59,146 nt of DNA from Pseudoflavonifractor sp. AF19-9AC (lineage in GTDB: Bacteria > Bacillota > Clostridia > Oscillospirales > Oscillospiraceae): the NCBI RefSeq assembly GCF_003478995.1, contig NZ_QUGI01000001.1, forward strand, positions 545,465 to 604,610, given 5' to 3'. The stretch's first letter is position 1. The number at the start of each line of letters is the position of its first letter. The notes beneath the pieces are model-generated. The model worked only from the letters and a program-made list of their open reading frames with translations, had not been told where the DNA came from and searched no databases. Of the stretch, positions 18,285 to 26,833 are shown in pieces. Both the position numbers and the translations under genes were made by a program.

Positions 18285-19004
18285 ATGCAGGTATGGGGTG
18301 TCACCCATCAAGGTATGGTTCGACAACAAAATCAGGACGCCTTTGACGCGAGAACGCTGGAGGATGGCCGGATCATCGCTCTGGTGTGCGATGGCATGGG
18401 CGGCGCCCGTGCGGGCAATGTGGCCAGCACCATGGCAGTGGACCTGTTCATGCGGAACTTCCTGGAGGCTGGAGACACGGCCGATGGGGAGGGGCGGATG
18501 CGCCAGGCGGCGGCTGTGGCCAATCGAGAGGTGTTCCAGCGCTCCACCACGGACCAGGAGTGCGTGGGCATGGGTACCACGCTGGTGGCCGCTCTGGCCG
18601 GGCCGGAGGAGGCGGTGGTCCTCAATGAGGGGGACAGCCGTGCCTACTATGTGACCCAGGAGGGCATCTCCCTGGTGACCCGGGACCACTCCCTGGTGGA
18701 AGACATGGTGGTGCGGGGCGAGCTGACCCGGGAGGAGGCCCGCAACCACCCCCACAAGAATCTCATTACCCGGGCCCTGGGGGCCGAGCCGGTGCTGATG
18801 GCCGACTGCTTCCGCCAGAAGATGGAGGAGGGCAGCTCCCTGCTGCTGTGCAGCGACGGCCTGAGCAATGTAGTCTCTGAGCAGGAGATGCTCTACGAGG
18901 TCATTCACGGCGGGGAACAGGAGAGCTGCTGTCAGCGGCTTTTGGAAATCGCTCTGCACCGCGGAGCTCCGGACAATGTCACTGCGGTGCTGATCTGCCG
19001 CTGA
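18285..19004 (+). CDS. prpC: PP2C-family Ser/Thr protein phosphatase
   Basis: Cytoplasmic metal-dependent phosphatase that removes phosphates placed by the adjacent kinase. The 239-residue protein has the PP2C metal motifs VCDGMGG (about 32-38), GDSRAYY, SDGLSNVV and DNVTAVLI. It precedes prkC by 38 bases, the standard pairing in Gram-positive bacteria. Confidence 0.93.
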   Translation: MQVWGVTHQGMVRQQNQDAFDARTLEDGRIIALVCDGMGGARAGNVASTMAVDLFMRNFLEAGDTADGEGRMRQAAAVANREVFQRSTTDQECVGMGTTLVAALAGPEEAVVLNEGDSRAYYVTQEGISLVTRDHSLVEDMVVRGELTREEARNHPHKNLITRALGAEPVLMADCFRQKMEEGSSLLLCSDGLSNVVSEQEMLYEVIHGGEQESCCQRLLEIALHRGAPDNVTAVLICR

Positions 19005-19042
19005 AAAACTGGTATGAAGTTGAATAGAGGAGGAGATTTACC

Positions 19043-21052
19043 ATGGATCAATACATAGGTAAATTACTCGACAACCGATATGAGATTCTGGAGATCATTG
19101 GAACGGGCGGAATGGCCCGGGTGTACAAGGCCCGGTGTCACCGGCTCAATCGTCTGGTAGCCATTAAAATCCTGCGGGAGGACCTGGCCCAGGACGCGGA
19201 GTTCCGCCGTCGGTTCCACGATGAGTCCCAGGCCGTTGCCATGCTGTCCCACCCAAATATTGTGGCCGTATACGATGTGAGCCGCTCCTCGGAGCTGGAG
19301 TATATCGTCATGGAGCTCATTGACGGCATTACCCTGAAGCAGTACATGCAGAAGAAGGGGAACAAGCTCAACTGGCGGGAGGCCCTGCACTTTACCACCC
19401 AGATCGTCAAGGCTCTGGGCCATGCCCACAGCCGTGGCATCATCCACCGGGACATCAAGCCTCACAATGTGATGGTCCTGCGGGATGGCAGCGTGAAGGT
19501 GGCCGACTTCGGGATCGCCCGGGTGGCCTCCGGGGGCCACAGCACCCTGACCCAGGAGGCCCTGGGGTCGGTACACTATATCTCCCCTGAGCAGGCCCGG
19601 GGCAGTCACATTGACGCCCGCTCCGACCTCTACTCCGCCGGCGTGGTCCTCTATGAGATGATCACCGGACGGCTGCCCTTTGAGGGAGATACCCCGGTCT
19701 CCGTGGCCATCCAGCATATCAATTCCATTCCCCTGTCTCCCCGGGAGATCGATCCCACCATCCCGGAGGCGCTGGAGGCCATTACCATGAAGGCCATGGC
19801 GCCCAATCCGGACAACCGGTACAGCTCCGCCGATGAGATGCTGGCCGATTTGGAGGAGTTCCGCAAGAACCCCAACATCAATTTTGATTACAACGTCAGC
19901 GACTTTATGCCCGAGGCAGAGCCGGACGACGATAAGACACAGATCCGTACCCCATCTTCCGGAAGCCGGGAGGCCAGACCCCGGACCCACAGCCAGCCCC
20001 GTCACAGCAGTGGTGAGCGGCGCAGCAGCAGCGAGCGCCGTTCCCGTCGGTATGAGGAGGACGAGGAGGAAGACCGTCGCTCGGGTACCTCGCCCTGGGT
20101 GATTGTGGGCATTGTGGCCGCGATTCTGCTGTTTTTGGCTGGGGCGGTGTTCTTCCTGACCCGGGTGCTCTCTTCCACATTTACGCCAGCAGCTACGTAT
20201 GAGGTACCCAAGGTGGTAGGGGAGAACTACGAGTCCGCCGCCCAGGATACGGAACTTTTAGGCCGCTTTACCCTGGTGGTGGGCGAGACTGTGGCCGATG
20301 AGGAGGCGGAAGCTGGTACCATTCTCAGACAGTCTCCGGAGGCAGGCAGCAAGGTGGGCGAGGATGTGACCCAGATCACCGTCACCATCAGCGGCGGCCC
20401 GGATGTAATCAAAATGGTAGACGTGTACAACATGGAGTACCGGGAGGCCTATCTGAAGCTGACTGGTATGGGGCTGAAGGTAGCCAACCCCACCTATGAG
20501 GCCAGCGAAGACGTGGCAAAGGATCACGTCATCTCCTACAATCCGCCGGAGGGGGCCGAGCTCGCCCCAGGGGACGAGGTGCAGTTGGTGGTTAGCTCCG
20601 GCCCCAAGGAGAAGACGGTCATGGTTCCCAGTCTGGAGACCATGACCGAGGAAAAGGCCAGGAGCACCATCCGTCTGTCCAACCTGACGGAAGGGGAGAC
20701 AGAATTGGTCTATGACGACACCGTGCCCGAGGGCTATGTGGTGGGGCAGTACCCCGCTGCCAATACGGAGGTGCCCGAGGGTACCACAGTGAACATTCAG
20801 GTGAGCAAGGGTCCCGACCCGGATAAGCAGCCCCAGGAGGTGGAGAAGACCATCACCGTGGACCTCCCCGACAGCGAAGGCCCGGTCAATGTCCAGGCCA
20901 TGATGGACGGACAGGTGATTTTCAGTGAGACCAAGGACCCCACCATGGACCTCACAGTGGACATTCCGGTCAAGGGAAAAGCTGGTGAGACCAAGACGGT
21001 AACCATTTACTTTGACGGTGTACAGTTCACCACAAAGGAGGTAACCTTCTGA
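19043..21052 (+). CDS. prkC: Membrane Ser/Thr protein kinase with PASTA domains
   Basis: A 669-residue sensor kinase. The cytoplasmic kinase domain covers about residues 10-275, with GTGGMARVY, the ATP lysine Lys42 (VAIKIL), HRDIKPHN near 136-143 and DFG. A low-complexity Arg/Ser/Glu linker leads to a single membrane segment at about 350-375, then three PASTA repeats (about 386-453, 453-522, 523-592), which bind muropeptides, and a beta-rich tail with GPVNVQ. It is expected to link cell-wall state to phosphorylation. Its stop and the rsgA start share bases. Confidence 0.94.
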   Translation: MDQYIGKLLDNRYEILEIIGTGGMARVYKARCHRLNRLVAIKILREDLAQDAEFRRRFHDESQAVAMLSHPNIVAVYDVSRSSELEYIVMELIDGITLKQYMQKKGNKLNWREALHFTTQIVKALGHAHSRGIIHRDIKPHNVMVLRDGSVKVADFGIARVASGGHSTLTQEALGSVHYISPEQARGSHIDARSDLYSAGVVLYEMITGRLPFEGDTPVSVAIQHINSIPLSPREIDPTIPEALEAITMKAMAPNPDNRYSSADEMLADLEEFRKNPNINFDYNVSDFMPEAEPDDDKTQIRTPSSGSREARPRTHSQPRHSSGERRSSSERRSRRYEEDEEEDRRSGTSPWVIVGIVAAILLFLAGAVFFLTRVLSSTFTPAATYEVPKVVGENYESAAQDTELLGRFTLVVGETVADEEAEAGTILRQSPEAGSKVGEDVTQITVTISGGPDVIKMVDVYNMEYREAYLKLTGMGLKVANPTYEASEDVAKDHVISYNPPEGAELAPGDEVQLVVSSGPKEKTVMVPSLETMTEEKARSTIRLSNLTEGETELVYDDTVPEGYVVGQYPAANTEVPEGTTVNIQVSKGPDPDKQPQEVEKTITVDLPDSEGPVNVQAMMDGQVIFSETKDPTMDLTVDIPVKGKAGETKTVTIYFDGVQFTTKEVTF

Positions 21053-21942
21053 TGGCGGAAGGTGTCATCATGAAGGCCCTCAGCGGCTTCTACTATGTGG
21101 ACGACGGAAGCACCACCACCGCCTGCCGCGGCCGGGGAAAGCTCCGGCTGGAGAATACCACCCCGCTGGTGGGGGACCGGGTCCGGTTTACCCCACTGGG
21201 GGACGGCAGCGGCGCGCTGGAGGAGATCCTGCCCCGCAAGAACCAGTTTTATCGCCCGGCTGTGGCCAACATTGACCAGCTGGTCATTATGGCCTCCGAG
21301 GCTATCCCGGTGACCGATCCCTTTCTCATTGACCGGGTGGCCGCCATTGCTGAGCACAAGGGCTGTGAGTGCGTGATCTGCATCAATAAATGCGACCTTG
21401 CCTCCGGCGAGACGCTGGAGCAGATTTACGCCGCGGCTGGCTTTCCCACCCTACGGGTCAGCGCCAAAACCGGCGAGGGCCTGGAGGCGCTGAAAGAGCT
21501 GATTTCCGGCAAGGTATCCTGCTTTACAGGAAACTCTGGCGTTGGGAAATCCAGCATTCTCAACGGGCTGGATCCCAATTTCTCCCTGGCCACCGGCGAC
21601 GTGAGCCAGAAGCTGGGCCGGGGCAAGCACACTACCCGCCATGTGGAGCTTCACCGGCTGTCCTGCGGGGCGCTTGTGGCGGATACGCCGGGCTTTTCCT
21701 CCTTTGACGTGGACCGGATGGAGCTTTGCCAGAAGGAAGAGCTTCAGGACTGTTTTCGGGAGTTCCGTCCTTACCTGGGCAAGTGTCGGTTTCTGGACTG
21801 TGCCCACGGAAAGGAGAAGGGCTGCGCTGTACTCCAGGCGGTGGAGGAGGGCATCATCCCCCGCACCCGGCATGAGAGCTATGTGCGGCTCTATCAGCAG
21901 CTCCAGGCGGTACCCGACTGGAAGCGGAAGAAGAAATCCTAA
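21052..21942 (+). CDS. rsgA: Ribosome small-subunit maturation GTPase
   Basis: A 296-residue circularly permuted GTPase that helps late 30S assembly. The OB domain is N-terminal; G motifs appear in permuted order, NKCD near 111-114, then GNSGVGKSS near 161-169 and DTPGFSS. The C-terminal zinc site is visible as CRFLDCAH and EKGC. The ATG overlaps the prkC stop by one base. Confidence 0.94.
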   Translation: MAEGVIMKALSGFYYVDDGSTTTACRGRGKLRLENTTPLVGDRVRFTPLGDGSGALEEILPRKNQFYRPAVANIDQLVIMASEAIPVTDPFLIDRVAAIAEHKGCECVICINKCDLASGETLEQIYAAAGFPTLRVSAKTGEGLEALKELISGKVSCFTGNSGVGKSSILNGLDPNFSLATGDVSQKLGRGKHTTRHVELHRLSCGALVADTPGFSSFDVDRMELCQKEELQDCFREFRPYLGKCRFLDCAHGKEKGCAVLQAVEEGIIPRTRHESYVRLYQQLQAVPDWKRKKKS

Positions 21943-21950
21943 TGACTCCT

Positions 21951-21984
21951 GTGGGAGGCGCTTTTAAGCGCCTCCCACTTTTTT
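21951..21984 (+). terminator. Terminator after rsgA
   Basis: Perfect 13-bp stem GTGGGAGGCGCTT (21951-21963) and AAGCGCCTCCCAC (21966-21978) followed by TTTTTT. It separates the housekeeping operon from spoVM. Confidence 0.9.
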
Positions 21985-22060
21985 GTCACACGGACCGCGC
22001 CTTCCCCGTATAATGGGATAGCCGAAGATGGCAAATGAAAGGGAGAGAGGAGGCGTTTTC

Positions 22061-22132
22061 ATGGGTATCGTGGTGGTGCGTTCCCCCAAATGTCTGCGGA
22101 GACTGCTGCGCAAGGTGTTCGGATTGAAGTAA
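22061..22132 (+). CDS. spoVM: SpoVM-like stage V sporulation peptide (23 aa)
   Basis: A micro-gene coding MGIVVVRSPKCLRRLLRKVFG plus LK and a stop. SpoVM peptides of about 23-26 residues share a short N-terminal hydrophobic stretch, an S/L-P-K turn and an amphipathic helix ending in FG and basic residues, all seen here. A strong GAGGAGG site at 22044-22050 precedes the ATG. In Bacillus SpoVM follows prkC-rsgA in the same order and marks the curved forespore membrane for SpoIVA, which is encoded 1.8 kb downstream. The peptide is more arginine-rich than the Bacillus version. The context makes the call strong despite the length. Confidence 0.8.
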   Translation: MGIVVVRSPKCLRRLLRKVFGLK

Positions 22133-22230
22133 AAAAGAGACATACATGCCTTTCTCCGGGCATATGGTGTTACAAAGCCGGGGCCGCGTTCCGCCGGCCT
22201 GACACCATGATGAGGGAGAGGACAACAACC

Positions 22231-23760
22231 ATGGAACTGGAATTTGATCGTGATATGATCTGCGGCTATGATACGGTGGCCGAGGTAACCCTGTGCCAGG
22301 AGGAGACGCTGGAGTCCATCGTGCCGGATGCGTGCCCGGACATTGAGCGCATTGTGGATGTGTGCGGCCAGGCTACACTCAGCGGCAAGCAGGCGGGCAG
22401 CGGTATGGCCACCGTCAGCGGTATGGTGAGAGTATCGGTGCTGTACCAGCCTGAGGGAGGCGGCAGTCTGCGGCATATTGAGCTGGGCCTGCCCTTCACC
22501 TGCCAGGTGGAGGCACCGGGTCTGACGGAACAGGGCGTGGTGCTGGCCGAGCCACGCCTGCGCTGTGCCGAGGCCAGGGCGCTAAACCCCAGAAAGGTGC
22601 TGCTCCGGGTGGATCTGGCGGTGGATGTCACCGCCTGCCAGCCGGTACAGCGGCCGGTGTGCTGCGGCATTCTGAATGGGGAGCAGGCGGGCATCTGCCA
22701 GCGCCAGTACCACGGGGAGAGCTATGAACTGGCTGCTGTACAGGAAAAACCCTTCACGTTTTCCGACCAGATCCGCCTCCAGGGAAACCAAAATGAGACG
22801 CCCCAGCTGCTGGCAGTCCAGGCCACACCCATCTGTGCGGAGAGCAAGCTCATCGGCAGCAAGCTGATCTTCAAGGGACTGGTGGAAGTCTCCATGCTGC
22901 TCCAGGAGGCGGGAGGCGGCCTCAGCACCGCCCGGGAATCCCTGCCCTTCTCCCAGGTGATGGAAATCCCCCAGGGCGGGGAGGACGGGGACTGTCAGGT
23001 GCGGGTGGAGCTGACCGACCTTCGGTGCGAGCCGGAGCAGGGAGACCCCCGAAACCTGGAGGTGGCCCTGGAGCTGCTGGCCCAGGCCCAGGTCCATTGC
23101 CGCCGTCCGGTAACGCTGCTCCAGGATGTGTACAGCACCTCCTGTCAGATGGAGGTGGGCAGCAAGGCCCAGACCCTGTGTCAGTTTGGCGAGCAGTCCA
23201 TCCGCACTCAGACCGTGCGGGAACTTCTGGAGACGGGGGAGATGGTTCGGGGCATCGCCGCCAGCCGGCTCAGTCTGGGGCAGGTGACCCAGAGCCGGGA
23301 GGGGGCACAGCTGCTGCTCACGGTGGAGAGTTGGCTGACCATCCTCTATCTGGACGAGGGGGAGCAGGTCCAGTGTCTCAGGAAAATGATGCCGGTGACC
23401 TGTCGGCTGGACTGCCCGGAGGGTTACCGCTGTACCTGCACCTGTACCTGCCCGGGAGAGGTATTTGCAGCCCCGGCGGCAGGAGGCATTGAGGTGCGCT
23501 TCTCCCTGGATTTCCACTGCCTCACGGTGTCCACCTTCCAGGTGGCGGCGGTGGAACAGGCCAAGCTGGGGGAGCCCCGCACGGCGGGGGAGGGAACCCG
23601 TCCCTCGGTGGTGCTCCGCCTGCCCGTCCAGGGAGAAGGAATTTGGGAAATTGCCAAGTCCTACGGCACCACCATGGAAGAAATCATCCAGGCCAACGAG
23701 CTGGAAGGGGAGGAGCTGCCCCTGGGCAAGATGCTCCTGATCCCCGGCGTACGCGGATGA
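22231..23760 (+). CDS. sipL: SipL-like spore coat/morphogenetic protein (DUF3794 + LysM)
   Basis: A 509-residue protein made mostly of DUF3794 repeats (about residues 30-450; note the repeated VPDACPDIERIVDV and similar blocks), ending in a LysM domain at about 458-505 (EGIWEIAKSYGTTMEEI). This layout matches Clostridioides difficile SipL, which binds SpoIVA through its LysM domain and is needed for coat encasement. The ATG at 22231 follows AGGGAGAGG; an in-frame start upstream lacks a site and would overlap spoVM. Location between spoVM and spoIVA supports the call. Confidence 0.85.
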   Translation: MELEFDRDMICGYDTVAEVTLCQEETLESIVPDACPDIERIVDVCGQATLSGKQAGSGMATVSGMVRVSVLYQPEGGGSLRHIELGLPFTCQVEAPGLTEQGVVLAEPRLRCAEARALNPRKVLLRVDLAVDVTACQPVQRPVCCGILNGEQAGICQRQYHGESYELAAVQEKPFTFSDQIRLQGNQNETPQLLAVQATPICAESKLIGSKLIFKGLVEVSMLLQEAGGGLSTARESLPFSQVMEIPQGGEDGDCQVRVELTDLRCEPEQGDPRNLEVALELLAQAQVHCRRPVTLLQDVYSTSCQMEVGSKAQTLCQFGEQSIRTQTVRELLETGEMVRGIAASRLSLGQVTQSREGAQLLLTVESWLTILYLDEGEQVQCLRKMMPVTCRLDCPEGYRCTCTCTCPGEVFAAPAAGGIEVRFSLDFHCLTVSTFQVAAVEQAKLGEPRTAGEGTRPSVVLRLPVQGEGIWEIAKSYGTTMEEIIQANELEGEELPLGKMLLIPGVRG

Positions 23761-23774
23761 AATCCCGGAATGCA

Positions 23775-23805
23775 GGGTCCGGTCCTTCGAAGGGGGACCG
23801 GGCCC
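23775..23805 (+). terminator. GC-rich hairpin after sipL
   Basis: GGGTCCGGTCC (23775-23785) pairs with GGACCGGGCCC (23795-23805). A T run comes only about 18 bases later, so termination strength is uncertain. Confidence 0.45.
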
Positions 23806-23842
23806 TGCCCCTGCTTGGGCAAGTTTTTCCCGGGAGAAAGTT

Positions 23843-23869
23843 ATATTCCACAGCTTATCCTCATAGATT
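23843..23869 (+). promoter_or_regulatory. Sigma-E-type promoter of spoIVA
   Basis: ATATT (23843-23847), a 14-base spacer and CATAGATT (23862-23869) fit the sporulation sigma-E consensus (ATA-type -35 and CATACAAT-like -10) and not the sigma-A one. SpoIVA is a known mother-cell, sigma-E gene. Confidence 0.65.
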
Positions 23870-23915
23870 GTAAGGAAACTACCGGCTGACCAAAGAGGCC
23901 GAAGGAGGAGTTGCA

Positions 23916-25394
23916 GTGGAAGATCGCAAAATCTACGAGGATATCGCCCTTCGCACGGAGGGCGACATCTATATCGGCATTGTGGGGCCGGTTCGTACAG
24001 GAAAATCCACCTTTATCAAGCGGTTCATGGAGACGCTGGTCATTCCCAATATTGATAACGTGTACCGCCGGGAGCGGGCCCGGGATGAGCTGCCTCAGTG
24101 CGGGTCTGGCCGGACCATTATGACGGCGGAGCCCAAGTTTGTGCCGGAGGAGGCAGTCACCGTCTCGGTGGACGGGGGAGCGGCCTTCCAGATGCGGCTC
24201 ATCGACTGTGTGGGCTACATGGTCAAGGGGGCGGTGGGCCAGATGGAGGGGGAGACCGAGCGCATGGTCACCACCCCCTGGTTTGACCACGAGATCCCCA
24301 TGACGGAAGCGGCGGAGGTGGGTACCCGGAAGGTCATCTCCGACCACTCCACCATCGCCATCGCGGTGGTCACCGACGGAACCATCACGGACATTCCCCG
24401 GGAGGACTACCTGGAGCCGGAGGAGCGGGTGATCTCCGAGCTGAAGGAGCTGGGTAAGCCATTTGTGGTGCTGCTAAACTCGGCCTACCCGGGTTCGGAG
24501 CGGGCCCAGGCCATCCGGGCGGATATTGCCCAGCGCTACGACGTGACCTGCGTGGCCGCCAACTGTCTGGAGCTGAGCCGGGAGGAAATTAACCACATTC
24601 TGAAAAGCGTCCTCTATGAGTTCCCTCTGAAGGAGCTGGACCTGTTTCTGCCTCCCTGGGTGGACGCGTTGCCCCAGACCCACCCCATCAAGGCGGCCCT
24701 GTACGCCGCCATCCGGGGCGGGACGGAGCAGCTGCACCGCATCCGGGACGTGGAGGAGACCGTCTCCTCTTTCCAGAGCTGTGAGGTGGTCAGCGGCGCC
24801 CGCATCACCTCCATCGACCTGGGGACCGGCGTCTCGGCGGCCACCCTGGAGCTGCCCCGGGCTCTGTTCTACGATACTCTGTCCCAGCAGTCCGGCTTCC
24901 AGATTGGAGATGACGGGGACCTCATGGAGCTGCTCACCCAGCTGGCCCATGTGAAGTCCTCCTACGACAAGGTGGCGGATGCTCTGGAGCAGGTGGAGCA
25001 GACGGGCTACGGCATTGTGGTGCCTTCCATCGACTCCCTGGTGCTGGAGGAGCCGGAGATTGTGAAGCAGGGAGGACGGTACGGGGTCCGCCTGCGGGCC
25101 AGCGCCCCCTCCATCCACATGATTCGGGCGGACATCGAGACGGAGGTCTCTCCCATTGTGGGAGGGGAAAAGCAGAGCGAGGACATGGTGTCCTATCTGC
25201 TCAAGGAGTTTGAGGGGGATACTTCCAAGATTTGGGAGGCCAATATCTTTGGAAAATCCCTCCATGAGCTGGTGGGAGAAGATCTGAACACCAAGCTCAA
25301 ACGAATGCCCGACGATGCCCGGGCCAAGCTGCGGGAGACCCTGGAGCGGATCATCAACGAGGGGTCCGGCGGACTCATCTGCATCATACTATGA
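23916..25394 (+). CDS. spoIVA: Stage IV sporulation protein A, spore coat ATPase
   Basis: Mother-cell ATPase that polymerises on the forespore surface as the base layer of the coat. The 492-residue length is standard. The Walker A loop is GPVRTGKST near 24-32, the middle domain follows, and the C-terminal end GLICIIL fits the family region that contacts SpoVM. The GTG start follows GAAGGAGGAG. Co-located spoVM and sipL encode its two known partners. Confidence 0.95.
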   Translation: MEDRKIYEDIALRTEGDIYIGIVGPVRTGKSTFIKRFMETLVIPNIDNVYRRERARDELPQCGSGRTIMTAEPKFVPEEAVTVSVDGGAAFQMRLIDCVGYMVKGAVGQMEGETERMVTTPWFDHEIPMTEAAEVGTRKVISDHSTIAIAVVTDGTITDIPREDYLEPEERVISELKELGKPFVVLLNSAYPGSERAQAIRADIAQRYDVTCVAANCLELSREEINHILKSVLYEFPLKELDLFLPPWVDALPQTHPIKAALYAAIRGGTEQLHRIRDVEETVSSFQSCEVVSGARITSIDLGTGVSAATLELPRALFYDTLSQQSGFQIGDDGDLMELLTQLAHVKSSYDKVADALEQVEQTGYGIVVPSIDSLVLEEPEIVKQGGRYGVRLRASAPSIHMIRADIETEVSPIVGGEKQSEDMVSYLLKEFEGDTSKIWEANIFGKSLHELVGEDLNTKLKRMPDDARAKLRETLERIINEGSGGLICIIL

Positions 25395-25430
25395 AAAAAG
25401 CCCCCGGAAGCGTTATGCTTCCGGGGGCTG
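25394..25430 (-). terminator. Terminator of pfk, also facing spoIVA
   Basis: AAAGCCCCCGGAAGC (25397-25411) and GCTTCCGGGGGCT (25417-25429). The A6 run at 25394-25399 is a U tract on the minus strand, so it mainly ends pfk. Confidence 0.8.
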
Positions 25431-25446
25431 CATGTTTGAGGGAAAA

Positions 25447-26688
25447 TTACATCTCAGTGGTGAGAACCTTCTTCAGGTGGGCAAAGCGGGGCAGAGAGTT
25501 CTCCTTGGGAGCGTTGGCCTCACCCTGGATGAGGGGTAGCACGTAGTCGATGAAGGGCTGCTCGATGCCGTTACCGGCGGCGTTAATCCACTCACGGGGT
25601 ACCTTCTTCTCAAAGTTGGCCACGATGTCCAGGGGCTCCAAAGAGGTCTCGCACTTGTAGCCGCCCTCGCGGGTGCACTTGAAGGCCACCATCTTGTCGG
25701 TGATGCCGGACACAGCGGCCTCAACAGCGGCGGCGCCAGCCTGCCAGGCCTCTTCCACGTCGGTCTTGGAGGCGCAGTGGGAAGCGCAGCGCTGCAGCAG
25801 GGACAGCTCGATGCCGCGGACCTTGGCGCCGGTCTTCTGCTTGATGATGTCGGCCAGCTTGACCGCCAGGCCGCCCAGCTGGGCATGGCCGAAGCCGTCG
25901 GTGGCGGAGGTCTCAGCCTCGGAGACGAAGCGGCCGTCGGCGTAGTGGATGCCCTCGGACACGGCGACCATGCACTTGCCAGTCTTGTTGTAGATGGCGG
26001 TAACGTCGTTCACGAACTGCTCCATGTCGAAGTCGGTCTCGGGCAGATACACCAGGTCGGGACCGCAGCCGGTGAGGGAAGCCAGGGCGGCGGAGCCGGC
26101 CAGCCAGCCGGCGTGACGGCCCATGATCTCCACCACGGTGACCATGCCGGTGTCATAGACGTGGGCGTCCTGCCACACCTCGGCGCAGGAGGTGGCGATA
26201 TACTTGGCGGCAGAGGCAAAGCCGGGGCAGTGGTCGGTGCCGTTCAGGTCGTTGTCAATGGTCTTGGGCACGCCCATGATGCGGCACTCATAGCCCACCT
26301 TCTGCATATACTTGGAGATCTTGTTGCAGGTGTCCATGGAGTCGTTGCCGCCGTTGTAGAAGAAGTAGCGCACATTGTACTTCTGGAAGATCTCCAGGAT
26401 GCGCTTGTAGTCGGTGTCGTCCTTGTCGGGGTCAGCCAGCTTGTAGCGGCAGGAACCCAGGGCGGAAGAGGGGGTGTACTTCAGCAGATCCAGCTCAGCG
26501 GGATCCTCCTGACCCATGTCATAGAGCTTGTCATCCAGAACACCCTTGATGCCGTGAGCGGCACCCAGTACCCGGGTGATGCAGTCAGCCTTCAAAGCGG
26601 TCTGAATTACACCCTGAGCGCTGGCGTTAATGACGGAAGTGGGGCCTCCGGACTGGCCAATAATACAGGCACCAGTCAATTTCTCCAT
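25447..26688 (-). CDS. pfp: Pyrophosphate-type 6-phosphofructokinase
   Basis: A 413-residue phosphofructokinase. The key substrate-choice residues are those of the PPi enzymes: GGNDS at 113-117 has Asp116 where ATP enzymes have Gly, and PKTIDND at 141-147 has Lys142 in place of Gly. It therefore probably makes fructose 1,6-bisphosphate using pyrophosphate, reversibly. The start has GGAGG ten bases upstream (minus strand). It is divergent from fba, the next glycolytic step, with interlocked promoters. Confidence 0.85.
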   Translation of the reverse strand: MEKLTGACIIGQSGGPTSVINASAQGVIQTALKADCITRVLGAAHGIKGVLDDKLYDMGQEDPAELDLLKYTPSSALGSCRYKLADPDKDDTDYKRILEIFQKYNVRYFFYNGGNDSMDTCNKISKYMQKVGYECRIMGVPKTIDNDLNGTDHCPGFASAAKYIATSCAEVWQDAHVYDTGMVTVVEIMGRHAGWLAGSAALASLTGCGPDLVYLPETDFDMEQFVNDVTAIYNKTGKCMVAVSEGIHYADGRFVSEAETSATDGFGHAQLGGLAVKLADIIKQKTGAKVRGIELSLLQRCASHCASKTDVEEAWQAGAAAVEAAVSGITDKMVAFKCTREGGYKCETSLEPLDIVANFEKKVPREWINAAGNGIEQPFIDYVLPLIQGEANAPKENSLPRFAHLKKVLTTEM

Positions 26689-26708
26689 GTTTGCGTCCTC
26701 CTTAAATT

Positions 26709-26762
26709 GTTATCAAATGGCAAAAATAGATTTAACATAGATTTTCTCCACCAAATGATAAC
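26709..26762. promoter_or_regulatory. Inverted repeat upstream of pfp, possible operator
   Basis: GTTATCAAATGG (26709-26720) and CCAAATGATAAC (26751-26762) are complementary at 10 of 12 positions. The right arm covers the pfp -10 at 26755-26760 and the left arm lies in its 5' leader. Confidence 0.4.
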
Positions 26763-26783
26763 ATAAACACTTGTATTTATCAA
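26755..26783 (-). promoter_or_regulatory. pfp promoter
   Basis: Minus strand: TTGATA (26778-26783), 17-base spacer, TATCAT (26755-26760). Its -35 lies inside the fba promoter. Confidence 0.65.
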
Positions 26784-26799
26784 TTGTTAATGGTACAAT
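26771..26799 (+). promoter_or_regulatory. fba promoter
   Basis: TTGTAT (26771-26776), 17-base spacer, TACAAT (26794-26799). Overlaps the divergent pfp promoter by 13 bases. Confidence 0.65.
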
Positions 26800-26833
26800 A
26801 AGAACCGCCAAATAAGAAAAGGAGATGGTAATT

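Noticed and set aside
21983..22014. Sigma-A promoter of spoVM (TTGTCA and TATAAT)
   Set aside because: The spacer is 20 bases, too long; a sporulation sigma factor could use CGTATAAT, but no matching -35 is seen.
25777..26766. A 329-codon plus-strand frame
   Set aside because: Shadow of the phosphofructokinase gene; its repetitive Val/Gly/His content is typical of antisense frames.
26786..26803. A Rex-like redox-operator half site, TTGTTAATGGTACAA
   Set aside because: Only the left half matches the known TTGTTAA consensus, and the right half is out of register.
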